This document shows positions 1-8,280 of a stretch of DNA of 64,000 nucleotides, in pieces. Under the pieces are notes generated by a model. It ran no database searches. It was not told the origin of the DNA and saw only the letters and a program-made list of their open reading frames with translations. The stretch lies in contig NZ_RPFJ01000006.1 of NCBI RefSeq assembly GCF_003813905.1, positions 186,001 to 250,000 of the forward strand, read 5' to 3'. The DNA comes from Aureibaculum marinum. GTDB lineage: Bacteria > Bacteroidota > Bacteroidia > Flavobacteriales > Flavobacteriaceae. Made by a program: the position numbers and the translations under genes. How positions within the stretch are numbered: the stretch's first letter is position 1; every line of letters begins with the position of its first letter.

Positions 1-173
1 TAGATTCAGCTACTTCTAGTGCTGTTATGCAAATATTAAAAGATATTAATAAAGAAGGAATGACCATCTTGGTAATTACTCATGAAGAGGACATTGCAGA
101 ACAAACCAAACGAATTGTAAGGTTAAAAGATGGGATTATTATGAGTGATGAATTACAATTGCAAAATGCATAA
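1..173 (+). CDS. ABC transporter ATP-binding protein, C-terminal end (partial)
   Basis: The reading frame is open from the window edge and stops at 171-173. The visible 56 residues begin just after the Walker B region (an LDSATS-like D-loop) and contain the switch histidine in VITHEEDIA, followed by a typical KDGII terminal strand. This is the end of a MacB/LolD-type ATPase that powers the two permeases immediately downstream; the next start codon is only 2 bases after the stop, so they are one transcription unit. The N-terminal Walker A part lies outside the window, so subfamily and start cannot be judged. Confidence 0.85.
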   Translation, partial: DSATSSAVMQILKDINKEGMTILVITHEEDIAEQTKRIVRLKDGIIMSDELQLQNA

Positions 174-175
174 GT

Positions 176-1405
176 ATGTTTGATATAGACCATTGGCGAG
201 AAATATTTCAATCTATAAATAAAAATAAATTACGGACAATTCTGTCTGGTTTTACTATTGCCTTTGCTATTATGTTATTTACTATTTTATTTGGTATAGG
301 TAATGGACTTAGAAACACTTTTCAAAGTCAATTTGCTGGTGATTCTATGTATTCAATTTATTTATGGGCAAGTAAAACAACAAAACCTTATAAAGGGCTT
401 CAAAGTGGTCGTCCAATTCAATTAAGAAATGATGATATTGATTTTATAATTGATAATTATGACAGTAAATTAAGTGGAATTACTCCAAAAATTGATAAAA
501 GATTGCAAGCCGTTTATAAAGGAGAACAAGATACATATCAAGTAACAGCCGTTTATCCTGACGTTCAAAAAATGGAACAAGCAGAGATTGAAAGTGGGCG
601 GTTTATCAGTTTATTAGATTTACAACAAAGAAATAAAGTAGTAAGTATTGGTAGGTTAGTTGAACAAGATTTATTTGGTCAGTTAAGTGCCTTGGGAAAA
701 AATATTACCATAGATGGCATTTCATATAAAGTCATAGGTACATTCTCAGACCCAGGAGGTTCTAATGACGAAAGAATTATATATGCCCCATTTACTACTA
801 TTCAAAGGTTGTATGGCAATACTGACGAACTAGGATCTGTTACATTAAGTTACAATCCTAATTTAAATGTAAATCAAGCAATTTCTTTTAGCAATAACTT
901 AACTAAAGCATTAAAAGAAAAGCATGGTGTTGCACCAAGTGACCAAGGAGCCATTAGACTTTTTAATATGGCAGAAGTAAATAGAGATACTTCAAATTTT
1001 ATGTTGGTACTGAACTTAATTATATTATTTATAGGTATTGGTACATTAATAGCTGGTATTATTGGTATAAGTAATATTATGGTTTACATTGTAAGAGAGC
1101 GTACTAAAGAATTGGGGATAAGAAAAGCTCTAGGAGCTACACCACGATCTATAATAAGTATGATTATGATGGAGTCTATATTAATAACAGCTATTGCAGG
1201 ATATGTAGGATTGTTAATTGGAACAGGTGTTTTAAAAAGTTTAGGAACAAGTTTAGAACAATATTTTATTACCAACCCTAGTGTAAATACAGGTGTGGTA
1301 ATTGGTGCAACTATAATTTTAATTATAGCAGGTACCATAGCAGGGTATTTACCAGCAAAAAGAGCAGCACGTATAAAACCAATAGACGCATTAAACGATA
1401 ACTAA
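176..1405 (+). CDS. ABC transporter permease, MacB/FtsX type (first of two)
   Basis: A 409-aa inner-membrane protein with the MacB architecture: one TM helix near residues 20-45 after the conserved NKLRT segment, a periplasmic MacB_PCD domain (about 50-265), then three TM helices in an FtsX domain (about 275-405) with the RERTKELGIRKALGA coupling motif that contacts the ATPase. It lacks its own ATPase domain, which is a separate gene upstream. Its stop overlaps the next start by one base (TAATG), implying translational coupling with the paralogous second permease. The likely role is tripartite efflux of a drug, peptide or envelope molecule together with the HlyD-like adaptor; the substrate cannot be read from sequence. 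Confidence 0.9.
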   Translation: MFDIDHWREIFQSINKNKLRTILSGFTIAFAIMLFTILFGIGNGLRNTFQSQFAGDSMYSIYLWASKTTKPYKGLQSGRPIQLRNDDIDFIIDNYDSKLSGITPKIDKRLQAVYKGEQDTYQVTAVYPDVQKMEQAEIESGRFISLLDLQQRNKVVSIGRLVEQDLFGQLSALGKNITIDGISYKVIGTFSDPGGSNDERIIYAPFTTIQRLYGNTDELGSVTLSYNPNLNVNQAISFSNNLTKALKEKHGVAPSDQGAIRLFNMAEVNRDTSNFMLVLNLIILFIGIGTLIAGIIGISNIMVYIVRERTKELGIRKALGATPRSIISMIMMESILITAIAGYVGLLIGTGVLKSLGTSLEQYFITNPSVNTGVVIGATIILIIAGTIAGYLPAKRAARIKPIDALNDN

Positions 1406-2649
1406 TGATTAAGTTTTTATTCGATAGAGATACTTGGCAAGAAATTTATAGCAGCATACGTAAAAATAAATTACGTACAGCTATTACTATTATAGGAGTA
1501 ATGTGGGGTATTTTTTTATTGGTAGTATTGTTAGGTGCAGCAAGAGGAATGGGTAATAAATTTGATACAATATTTGGAAATTTTGCAACCAATAGTGTTT
1601 TTATTTGGGGACAACGAACCAGTATGCCTTTTATGGGGTTTCAGGAAGGGAAACAAGTACAACTAAAACGGTCTGATGTTGATAAAATTAAAGAAGAAGT
1701 AAAAGGAATAGAATATATACTTCCAAGAAATATTACAAATGCTTTGGTTGTTAACGATATAAAAACAATAACTACAGGTATTTTTGGTGATTATCCCTTA
1801 TTAGATTTACTTCAAAAGAAGCATATGGTTTTTGGAAGATTTATCAATGAAAATGATATTATACATAAAAAAAAGGTTTGTGTTATAGAAAATGATACCT
1901 ATAAACAATTGTTTGATAAAGGGGTAAACCCTATTGGATCTCATGTAATTATTAATGATATTAGCTATCAAGTAGTAGGCTTGTATAAAGATAAAATGAG
2001 GATGGGAGGGCCGCAAGGAGGAATTCATATTCCTTTTACTACCTTTCAACAGGTTTATAATCAGGCAGATAATATTGGTTGGTTGATGGTGACTGCTAGT
2101 GAAGGGTTTGAAATTAGACAAATGGAAGAAGATATAAAGCTTATGTTGAGAAATTTGCACGATATCCATCCAAATGATGAAAGGGCTTTTGGCAGTTTTA
2201 ATCTTGGCGATCAGATAGAAAAAGTAACAGGATTTTTAAAAGGAATGCAATTTTTAACTTGGTTTGTTGGTATTGCAACATTAATTGCTGGGGTGTTTGC
2301 AATTGGTAATATTTTATTAATTACAGTAAAAGAACGTACCAATGAGATAGGTATTAGAAGAGCGTTAGGAGCGAAACCAGCTGAAATTAGAAGGCAAATT
2401 ATTTTAGAATCCATATTTTTAACAACCATTGCTGGGGTTTTAGGTATTATTTTTGGGGGGCTTATTTTGATGGTTATCAATTCTTTAGTTGGTCAAGGAG
2501 AAGATGCAACTTTAGTAAATCCTACGGTTGATATTCCTGTAATATTAATAGCTTTTGCTACTTTAGTTACCCTAGGTACTTTAATTGGATTAATACCTGC
2601 TCAGAGAGCTGTAAGTATAAGACCAATAGAAGCATTAAGAGAAGAATAA
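1405..2649 (+). CDS. ABC transporter permease, MacB/FtsX type (second of two)
   Basis: A 414-aa paralogue of the preceding gene with the same plan: N-terminal cytoplasmic NKLRT segment and TM helix (about 20-45), MacB-type periplasmic domain, and a C-terminal three-helix FtsX domain with the KERTNEIGIRRALGA motif. Two non-identical permeases in tandem suggest a heterodimeric transporter, unlike Escherichia coli MacB, which is a homodimer with a fused ATPase. It starts inside the TAATG overlap and is followed after 54 bases by the adaptor gene. Substrate unknown. Confidence 0.9.
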   Translation: MIKFLFDRDTWQEIYSSIRKNKLRTAITIIGVMWGIFLLVVLLGAARGMGNKFDTIFGNFATNSVFIWGQRTSMPFMGFQEGKQVQLKRSDVDKIKEEVKGIEYILPRNITNALVVNDIKTITTGIFGDYPLLDLLQKKHMVFGRFINENDIIHKKKVCVIENDTYKQLFDKGVNPIGSHVIINDISYQVVGLYKDKMRMGGPQGGIHIPFTTFQQVYNQADNIGWLMVTASEGFEIRQMEEDIKLMLRNLHDIHPNDERAFGSFNLGDQIEKVTGFLKGMQFLTWFVGIATLIAGVFAIGNILLITVKERTNEIGIRRALGAKPAEIRRQIILESIFLTTIAGVLGIIFGGLILMVINSLVGQGEDATLVNPTVDIPVILIAFATLVTLGTLIGLIPAQRAVSIRPIEALREE

Positions 2650-2703
2650 GTAAAAAAATAATGTATAGCAAAATAAAAAAAATCAACTGAAAATAAATTT
2701 AAA

Positions 2704-3813
2704 ATGAAGAAAAAAATCATATTTGGTGTAATCGCTGCGGCATTTGTATTAGTTTTAATATGGTTCGGTAAAATGAATAGCAAACCTGCTCTTGAGTTTG
2801 AAACTGAAAAACCTTATAAAGCTACTATTGAAAGAAAAGCAGTAGCTACAGGTAAAGTTGTACCTTTAGAAGAAGTGGAGATAAAACCACAAATTTCTGG
2901 TATTATCGATAAAATATATGTAGAAGAAGGTGCTAAAATTAAAAAAGGAGATCTAATAGCTACAGTAAGAGTGGTGCCTAACGAGCAATCGTTAAGTAGT
3001 GCTAGAGGAAGAATTAATAGCATACAAATTCAATTAAATAATGCTAAAATTGCTTTTGATAGAAATAAAGCATTGTATGAAAAAGGTGTAATTTCTAGAG
3101 CAGAATTTGAAAATGTTGAATTGGCATATAATCAAGCCAAACAAGACTTACAAAATGCTCAAAATGATTATCAAATTGTTAAAAAAGGATTTTCTGGTTC
3201 TGGTGGAGCAGCAAATACCAATATTAGAGCAACTACTTCAGGTATGATATTGGAAATTCCAGTTAAAGAAGGGTATCAGGTAATAGAAAGTAATAATTTT
3301 AATGCAGGTACAACTATTGCTTTTATAGCCGATATGAATAAAATGATTTTTGAAGGTCAAGTAGATGAAGCTCAAGTTGGTAAACTGAAAGAAGATTCAG
3401 ATATTGAAGTGGTTCTTGGAGCAATAGATAAAAAGAAATTTCCAGCTAAACTAACTTTTATAGCACCAAAAGGTACTGAAGAAAATGGTGCGGTACAATT
3501 TAAAATAAAGGCAGATGTTTCATTAGACTCGGCTTATTTTGTAAGAGCAGGGTATAGTGCAAATGCAGATATTGTTTTAGAGAAAAAAGATAGTGTTCTG
3601 TCAATTAAAGAAGCTTTATTACAATTCGATAGAAAAACAGAAAAGCCATTTGTTGAAGTTAAAACTGGAGACAACGAATATGAAAGAAAAGACATTGAAA
3701 TTGGTATTTCAGATGGTGTTAATGTTGAAGTTGTAAGTGGAATTACTGAAGATGATGAAATTAAAGTATGGAATAAAGTTTCTAAAAAGTTAGATGAAAA
3801 TGAAAATAACTAA
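2704..3813 (+). CDS. periplasmic adaptor (membrane fusion) subunit, HlyD/MacA family
   Basis: A 369-aa membrane-fusion protein. A signal-anchor helix (residues about 4-22) is followed by the biotinyl/lipoyl-like half-motif (GKVVPLEEVEIKPQISG), a helical hairpin (about 95-155) rich in Gln and Asn, the second lipoyl half (IRATTSGMILEIPVKEG) and beta-barrel/membrane-proximal domains. It should link the two upstream permeases to a TolC-like channel; no tolC gene lies in the window. It is the last gene of the operon, with a strong intrinsic terminator 31 bases after the stop. Confidence 0.9.
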   Translation: MKKKIIFGVIAAAFVLVLIWFGKMNSKPALEFETEKPYKATIERKAVATGKVVPLEEVEIKPQISGIIDKIYVEEGAKIKKGDLIATVRVVPNEQSLSSARGRINSIQIQLNNAKIAFDRNKALYEKGVISRAEFENVELAYNQAKQDLQNAQNDYQIVKKGFSGSGGAANTNIRATTSGMILEIPVKEGYQVIESNNFNAGTTIAFIADMNKMIFEGQVDEAQVGKLKEDSDIEVVLGAIDKKKFPAKLTFIAPKGTEENGAVQFKIKADVSLDSAYFVRAGYSANADIVLEKKDSVLSIKEALLQFDRKTEKPFVEVKTGDNEYERKDIEIGISDGVNVEVVSGITEDDEIKVWNKVSKKLDENENN

Positions 3814-3844
3814 ATAACTAACTCAATTATATTTAGTTAACAAG

Positions 3845-3875
3845 ACCTCCATTTGTAATTAAATGGAGGTTTTTT
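3845..3875 (+). terminator. intrinsic terminator of the efflux operon
   Basis: A perfect 10-bp stem (ACCTCCATTT / AAATGGAGGT) with a 6-base loop, followed directly by a run of Ts. It lies between the adaptor gene and the convergent 3-hydroxyacyl-CoA dehydrogenase gene. Confidence 0.85.
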
Positions 3876-3909
3876 ATTTATGGCCTTTGAACCTTATCAA
3901 GGTTAACAT

Positions 3910-4800
3910 CTACTGAATAAACTGTTTTGCAACTTTTTCCGCTTTTCTACTTTCAGAATAATCATAAAATCCTTCACCTGATTTTACACCTAATTTTCCA
4001 GCCATAACCATATTTGTTAATAGCGGACAAGGTGCATATTTAGGATTGCCAAACCCATTGTGAAGTACTTTTAAAATAGATAAACAAACGTCTAATCCAA
4101 TAAAATCGGCTAATTGTAAAGGGCCCATTGGGTGAGCCATTCCAAGTTTCATAACAGTATCAATTTCATAAACACCAGCCACACCTTCGTAAAGAGAGTA
4201 TATAGCTTCATTAAGCATAGGCATTAAAATACGATTGGCAATAAAACCAGGATAATCATTAACTTCAACAGGAACCTTTTTTAATTCTTTTGAAAGTTCC
4301 ATAATTGTAGAGGTAACTTGGTCAGATGTAGAATAACCACGTATAACTTCTACCAATTTCATAATAGGTACTGGATTCATAAAGTGCATTCCTATAACTT
4401 TGTCTGGTCGTTTAGTAACTGAAGCTATTTTAGTAATAGAAATTGAAGATGTGTTTGTTGCTAAAATGGTTTCAGTATTACAAATGGTATCTAATTCTTT
4501 AAATATATTTAGTTTTAAATCCACATTTTCAGTAGCAGCTTCAATCACTAAATCACAATTTTTAACACCATCATTTAGTGTTGTATATGTTTTAATGTTC
4601 GCTAAGGTTTGCAGTTTAGCTTCATTGCTGATTTTTTCCTTGGCCAACATTCGATCTAAATTACGAGTAATTGTTGACAATCCCTTTTCTAAAGAAGTTT
4701 CTGAAATGTCTATTAAATTAACTTGATATCCAAATTGAGCAAAAGTATGGGCAATACCATTTCCCATAGTTCCGGCTCCTATAACTGCTATGTTTTTCAT
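3910..4800 (-). CDS. 3-hydroxybutyryl-CoA dehydrogenase
   Basis: A 296-aa protein of the usual length for single-domain 3-hydroxyacyl-CoA dehydrogenases (Hbd/PaaH type). It starts with a Rossmann motif (IGAGTMGNGIAHTF, residues 7-20) for NAD(P). It has the catalytic His in GMHFMNPVP (His139), the conserved Glu of LVEVI (Glu151) and the C-terminal HPMGPLQLADFIGLD segment. It interconverts 3-hydroxyacyl-CoA and 3-oxoacyl-CoA in fatty-acid or branched-chain degradation. It is transcribed alone, 145 bases after the Gfo/Idh gene on the same strand. Whether its main substrate is 3-hydroxybutyryl-CoA or longer acyl-CoAs is not decided by sequence. Confidence 0.92.
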   Translation of the reverse strand: MKNIAVIGAGTMGNGIAHTFAQFGYQVNLIDISETSLEKGLSTITRNLDRMLAKEKISNEAKLQTLANIKTYTTLNDGVKNCDLVIEAATENVDLKLNIFKELDTICNTETILATNTSSISITKIASVTKRPDKVIGMHFMNPVPIMKLVEVIRGYSTSDQVTSTIMELSKELKKVPVEVNDYPGFIANRILMPMLNEAIYSLYEGVAGVYEIDTVMKLGMAHPMGPLQLADFIGLDVCLSILKVLHNGFGNPKYAPCPLLTNMVMAGKLGVKSGEGFYDYSESRKAEKVAKQFIQ

Positions 4801-4918
4801 TATAAATAGATTAGTAATTAAGTTCTATTAATTTTAGTTTTTAGGCATTAAAATAAGCATTAACCTACTAAAAAATGTAAGAACCCATTTTTAATTAAAA
4901 ATTGGTGTTTTATAATAC

Positions 4919-4926
4919 CAAAGGTA
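4919..4926 (-). promoter_or_regulatory. possible -7 box TACCTTTG for the dehydrogenase gene
   Basis: A perfect match to the Bacteroidota -7 consensus TAnnTTTG on the minus strand, about 115 bases before the start codon at 4800. It sits inside a small palindrome (4913-4929, TAATACC-AAA-GGTATTA), which could be an operator. No TTG is seen at the -33 position. Confidence 0.4.
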
Positions 4927-4945
4927 TTAAAAGTAGTATTTATTT

Positions 4946-5920
4946 TTAACTTGTAGTAATTGAAAAGCTATCAATTATTTCTTGAGCTACTCTCAAAGCT
5001 TTTGCTCCTTGTCCTAAACTTACCACAGGTCTAAGGTCATTTTCAATGGCATTAGCAAAAGTTTCAAGCTCATCTAAAATGGCATTGTTCGGCTCAATAT
5101 CTGGATTTTCAAAATAAATTTGTTTTTTAACACCTTCTGCATTTTGAAGAATCATTGCAAAATCATCAGGATTTTCAGGAGCATCTTTCATTTTAACGAG
5201 TTCACTTTTCTTTTCTAAAAAATCTACAGAAATATAGGCGTCTTTTTGAAAAAAACGAGCTTTACGCATATTTTTCAAAGAAATTCTGCTTGCAGTTAAA
5301 TTAGCAACACATCCATTCTCAAATTCTATTCGAGCATTAGCAATATCTGGTGTTTCACTAATAACTGCTACACCACTGGCGTGTACATTTTTTACTTCAG
5401 AATCTACTACACTTAAAATAATATCAATATCGTGAATCATTAAATCTAACACAACAGGAACGTCTGTACCTCGTGGATTAAACTCAGCCAATCTATGAGC
5501 TTCAATAAACATTGGAGATTTTATCGATTTTTTAACTGCAGTAAATGCGGGGTTAAAACGCTCTACATGCCCTACTTGACCTTTTACATGGTATTTACTA
5601 GCTAATGTTCTAATGGCTTCTGCTTCAGTAACAGAGTGTGTTATTGGTTTTTCTATAAAAATGTGTTTTCCTTTAGTTATTGCTTCTTCAGCACAATTAA
5701 AGTGTGATAGAGTAGGAGTGACAATGTTTACTACCTCTACAGCATCTATCAATTCAGAAATTGAGGGATATGATTTATAACCAAATTCTTCCTCAACTTT
5801 TTTTGCATTTTCACTGTCGGGATCATAAAAACCGACCAAATCATATTTTTCTGATTGCTGTAATAATTTTAAATGAATTTTACCAAGATGCCCTGCACCT
5901 AATACACCAACTTTAAGCAT
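4946..5920 (-). CDS. Gfo/Idh/MocA family NAD(P)-dependent oxidoreductase
   Basis: A 324-aa protein with an N-terminal Rossmann fold (GVLGAGHLGKIHLKLL, residues 5-20), the family EKP motif (Glu90-Lys91-Pro92) that places the catalytic lysine near the nicotinamide, and the C-terminal alpha/beta substrate domain beginning around residue 125. Members oxidise or reduce sugars, inositols, biliverdin and similar alcohols; nothing here fixes the substrate. It has its own promoter and stands divergent from pcm. Confidence 0.88.
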   Translation of the reverse strand: MLKVGVLGAGHLGKIHLKLLQQSEKYDLVGFYDPDSENAKKVEEEFGYKSYPSISELIDAVEVVNIVTPTLSHFNCAEEAITKGKHIFIEKPITHSVTEAEAIRTLASKYHVKGQVGHVERFNPAFTAVKKSIKSPMFIEAHRLAEFNPRGTDVPVVLDLMIHDIDIILSVVDSEVKNVHASGVAVISETPDIANARIEFENGCVANLTASRISLKNMRKARFFQKDAYISVDFLEKKSELVKMKDAPENPDDFAMILQNAEGVKKQIYFENPDIEPNNAILDELETFANAIENDLRPVVSLGQGAKALRVAQEIIDSFSITTS

Positions 5921-5936
5921 AAATTAATATTTTTAA

Positions 5937-5944
5937 CAAAGGTA
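5937..5944 (-). promoter_or_regulatory. -7 box TACCTTTG of the Gfo/Idh gene
   Basis: A perfect TAnnTTTG match on the minus strand, 16 bases before the start codon at 5920. No clear -33 TTG. Confidence 0.6.
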
Positions 5945-5963
5945 GTAAATAACACTTTTTTAA

Positions 5964-5995
5964 TTGGTTTTTAATAAGAATATTTATTTACTTTG
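5964..5995 (+). promoter_or_regulatory. promoter of pcm (TTG / TTACTTTG)
   Basis: TTG at 5964-5966, a 21-base spacer, and TTACTTTG at 5988-5995 (7 of 8 positions of TAnnTTTG). The box ends only 8 bases before the first ATG, so the transcript would be nearly or fully leaderless. Confidence 0.55.
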
Positions 5996-6003
5996 GGAAC
6001 ATT

Positions 6004-6651
6004 ATGATGCATGATACCCCAAAACATAAAGGACTTCGTAACCAACTAGTTAAGACAGTAGAAAGCAAAGGGATTAGAGATAAAAATGTACTTGGTGCAA
6101 TTTCTAATATTCCTAGACATTTGTTTATGGATTCTGGATTTATTGATTTTGCTTATCAAGACAAAGCATTTCCCATTGCTGCAGATCAAACTATATCACA
6201 GCCATTTACTGTTGCGTTTCAAACGGAGTTATTACAGATAAATCCGAAAGATAAAGTACTTGAAATTGGCACTGGTTCTGGTTATCAAACAGCCGTTTTA
6301 ATTGATTTAAAAGCGGAAGTGTACAGTATTGAGCGACAAAAAGAATTGTATGAAAAAACAAAAAAGTTTTTACCTAAAGTAGGTTATGTTGCTAAAAAAT
6401 TAAAACATGGAGATGGCTATAAGGGGTGGTCTGAATATGCTCCTTTTGATAAAATTATTGTTACAGCTGGTGCTCCATTTGTGCCAAAACCATTGTTAAG
6501 TCAATTAAAGATTGGAGGTAGGTTGGTTATTCCTGTAGGTGAAGATGTTCAAATCATGACTTTATTTATAAGAAAAGACAAAAGTGAATTTGAAAAGCAT
6601 GAGTTTGGTGAATTTCGATTTGTACCTATGCTAAAAGAGAGTGCTAAATAA
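6004..6651 (+). CDS. pcm: protein-L-isoaspartate O-methyltransferase
   Basis: A 215-aa SAM-dependent methyltransferase that repairs isoaspartyl residues in aged proteins. It carries the PCMT signature QTISQPFTVA (62-71), which surrounds the isoaspartate site, and the SAM motif LEIGTGSGYQTAVL (86-99), followed by a FDKIIVTAGAP strand. Length and order match the family. There are two consecutive ATG codons (6004 and 6007) and either could be the start. It is convergent with nadC. Confidence 0.93.
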   Translation: MMHDTPKHKGLRNQLVKTVESKGIRDKNVLGAISNIPRHLFMDSGFIDFAYQDKAFPIAADQTISQPFTVAFQTELLQINPKDKVLEIGTGSGYQTAVLIDLKAEVYSIERQKELYEKTKKFLPKVGYVAKKLKHGDGYKGWSEYAPFDKIIVTAGAPFVPKPLLSQLKIGGRLVIPVGEDVQIMTLFIRKDKSEFEKHEFGEFRFVPMLKESAK

Positions 6652-6673
6652 GTCTATGATTTTTGTTTTTAAG

Positions 6674-7534
6674 TTATTCAACAGCCTTTAAACTTAAATC
6701 CATATTGTAAACAGAATGTGTAAGTGCTCCAGAAGATATATAATCTACACCGCATTCTGCATAGTTCCGTAAGGTATTTTCATTGATTCCACCAGAAGAT
6801 TCTGTTAAGCATTTATCTCCGATAAGTTCTACCGCTTTTCGGGTATCTTCATAATTAAAGTTATCAATTAAAATACGATATACACCATCTGTTTGCAATA
6901 TTTCTTTAATCTCATTTAAATCTCTAGCTTCTACTATAATTTTTAAATTACGATTAGTATCTTTTAAATACTGCTTTGTTTTTTCAATTGCTTTGGTTAA
7001 TCCGCCAGCAAAATCAATATGGTTATCTTTCAACATAATCATATCATAGAGTGCAAATCTATGGTTTTCACCACCACCAATTTTTACAGCCCATTTTTCA
7101 AGGGCTCTAATGCCAGGTGTTGTTTTTCTAGTGTCCAATATTTTGGTTTTTGTTCCTTTTAATAGATTGGCAAATGATTTTGTTTTTGTAGCAATGGCAC
7201 TCATACGTTGCATAGCATTTAATACTAATCTTTCAGATTTTAAAATAGATTGCGAACGGCCTTCTACATAAAAAACAACATCTCCAAATTTTACAGAACT
7301 TCCGTCTTTAATTAAAGTTTCCACTTTTAAATCGGCATCCACATATTTAAATACCATTTTAGCAAATTCAACACCAGCAATAATGCCTTCATCTTTTACC
7401 AATAATTTAGCTTTACCTATTGTATCAGACGGAATACAAGCCAAAGAACTATGGTCACCATCACCTACATCTTCTCTAATGGCATTTTTTATTATAAGAT
7501 CTAATTCATTTTGAAATTGTTGTTCGCTTATCAT
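6674..7534 (-). CDS. nadC: nicotinate-nucleotide diphosphorylase (carboxylating)
   Basis: A 286-aa quinolinate phosphoribosyltransferase, which converts quinolinate plus PRPP to nicotinate mononucleotide in de novo NAD synthesis. The family signatures are all present: LDTRKTTPGIRALEKWAV with the substrate-binding Arg/Lys, GGGENHRFALYDMIMLKDNH, the IIVEARDLNE strand with its acidic ligand, and the terminal ESSGGI and DYISSGALTHS segments. The length is normal. nadA and nadB are not in the window. It stands divergent from rlmH. Confidence 0.95.
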   Translation of the reverse strand: MISEQQFQNELDLIIKNAIREDVGDGDHSSLACIPSDTIGKAKLLVKDEGIIAGVEFAKMVFKYVDADLKVETLIKDGSSVKFGDVVFYVEGRSQSILKSERLVLNAMQRMSAIATKTKSFANLLKGTKTKILDTRKTTPGIRALEKWAVKIGGGENHRFALYDMIMLKDNHIDFAGGLTKAIEKTKQYLKDTNRNLKIIVEARDLNEIKEILQTDGVYRILIDNFNYEDTRKAVELIGDKCLTESSGGINENTLRNYAECGVDYISSGALTHSVYNMDLSLKAVE

Positions 7535-7737
7535 GTGTTGAAGTTTAAAAACAAAAATATAAATTAAATGTTACAACTATGAAAACTAGTAGATTTTTTA
7601 GTATTATTTTTTGGAGTGTACTCAGTTTTGTTTTGATGAGAAAATCTTGTAGAAGTTAATGTTAAATCAAAACTTTATTATTGCTATCCTATTTTTTATA
7701 TTACTGAATAATAAAATCTAATTCTTATTTTCGTAAT

Positions 7738-8211
7738 ATGAAAATAAAATTACTTACTGTAGGTAAAACTGATGATAAAAATTTAATAGCATTAATTTCT
7801 ATTTATCAAAAGCGACTTAATCATTATATAAAATTTGATTTAGAAATAATTCCTGATATAAAAAAGGTAAAAAACTTATCTGAAAACCAACAAAAAGAAA
7901 AAGAAGGAGAATTAATATTACAGCGACTGTCTCCAACTGATGTGTTGATCTTGTTGGATGAAAAAGGACAAGAATTTAGATCAATTCAATTTTCAAAATA
8001 CTTACAAAAAAAAATGAATTCAGGCATTAAACAGTTGGTTTTTGTAATTGGTGGGCCTTATGGATTTTCAGATGAATTATATCAAAAAGCACAAGGTAAA
8101 ATTGCTTTATCAAAGATGACCTTCTCGCATCAAATGATTCGTTTGTTTATGGTAGAACAATTGTATAGGGCATTTACAATTTTAAAAAATGAACCTTATC
8201 ATCATGAATAA
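7738..8211 (+). CDS. rlmH: 23S rRNA pseudouridine-1915 N3-methyltransferase
   Basis: A 157-aa SPOUT methyltransferase. The C-terminal trefoil knot is clear: FVIGGPYGFSDEL (about 102-114), then ALSKMTFSHQMIRLFMVEQLYRAFTI and the terminal Pro-Tyr-His-His SAM/substrate loop (NEPYHHE). It methylates pseudouridine 1915 in helix 69 of assembled ribosomes. A near-consensus -7 box (TATTTTCG, 7726-7733) precedes the start by a few bases. It is a monocistron ended by the terminator at 8228-8260. Confidence 0.96.
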   Translation: MKIKLLTVGKTDDKNLIALISIYQKRLNHYIKFDLEIIPDIKKVKNLSENQQKEKEGELILQRLSPTDVLILLDEKGQEFRSIQFSKYLQKKMNSGIKQLVFVIGGPYGFSDELYQKAQGKIALSKMTFSHQMIRLFMVEQLYRAFTILKNEPYHHE

Positions 8212-8227
8212 AAGGAGAGAAATACTG

Positions 8228-8260
8228 TACCCCTCTTTTTTAGAGAGGGGTAGTTTTTTT
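8228..8260 (+). terminator. intrinsic terminator of rlmH
   Basis: A 9-bp stem TACCCCTCT / AGAGGGGTA (8228-8236 and 8244-8252) followed by seven Ts. It sits between the convergent genes rlmH and the aldo/keto reductase. Confidence 0.85.
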
Positions 8261-8280
8261 ATAGAACTATTAGTGGGGTT

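Noticed and set aside
7579-7659. 26-codon frame (MKTSRFFSIIFW...) between nadC and rlmH
   Set aside because: Plausible as a tiny membrane peptide, but there is no TAnnTTTG box before it and no supporting context; too short to call.
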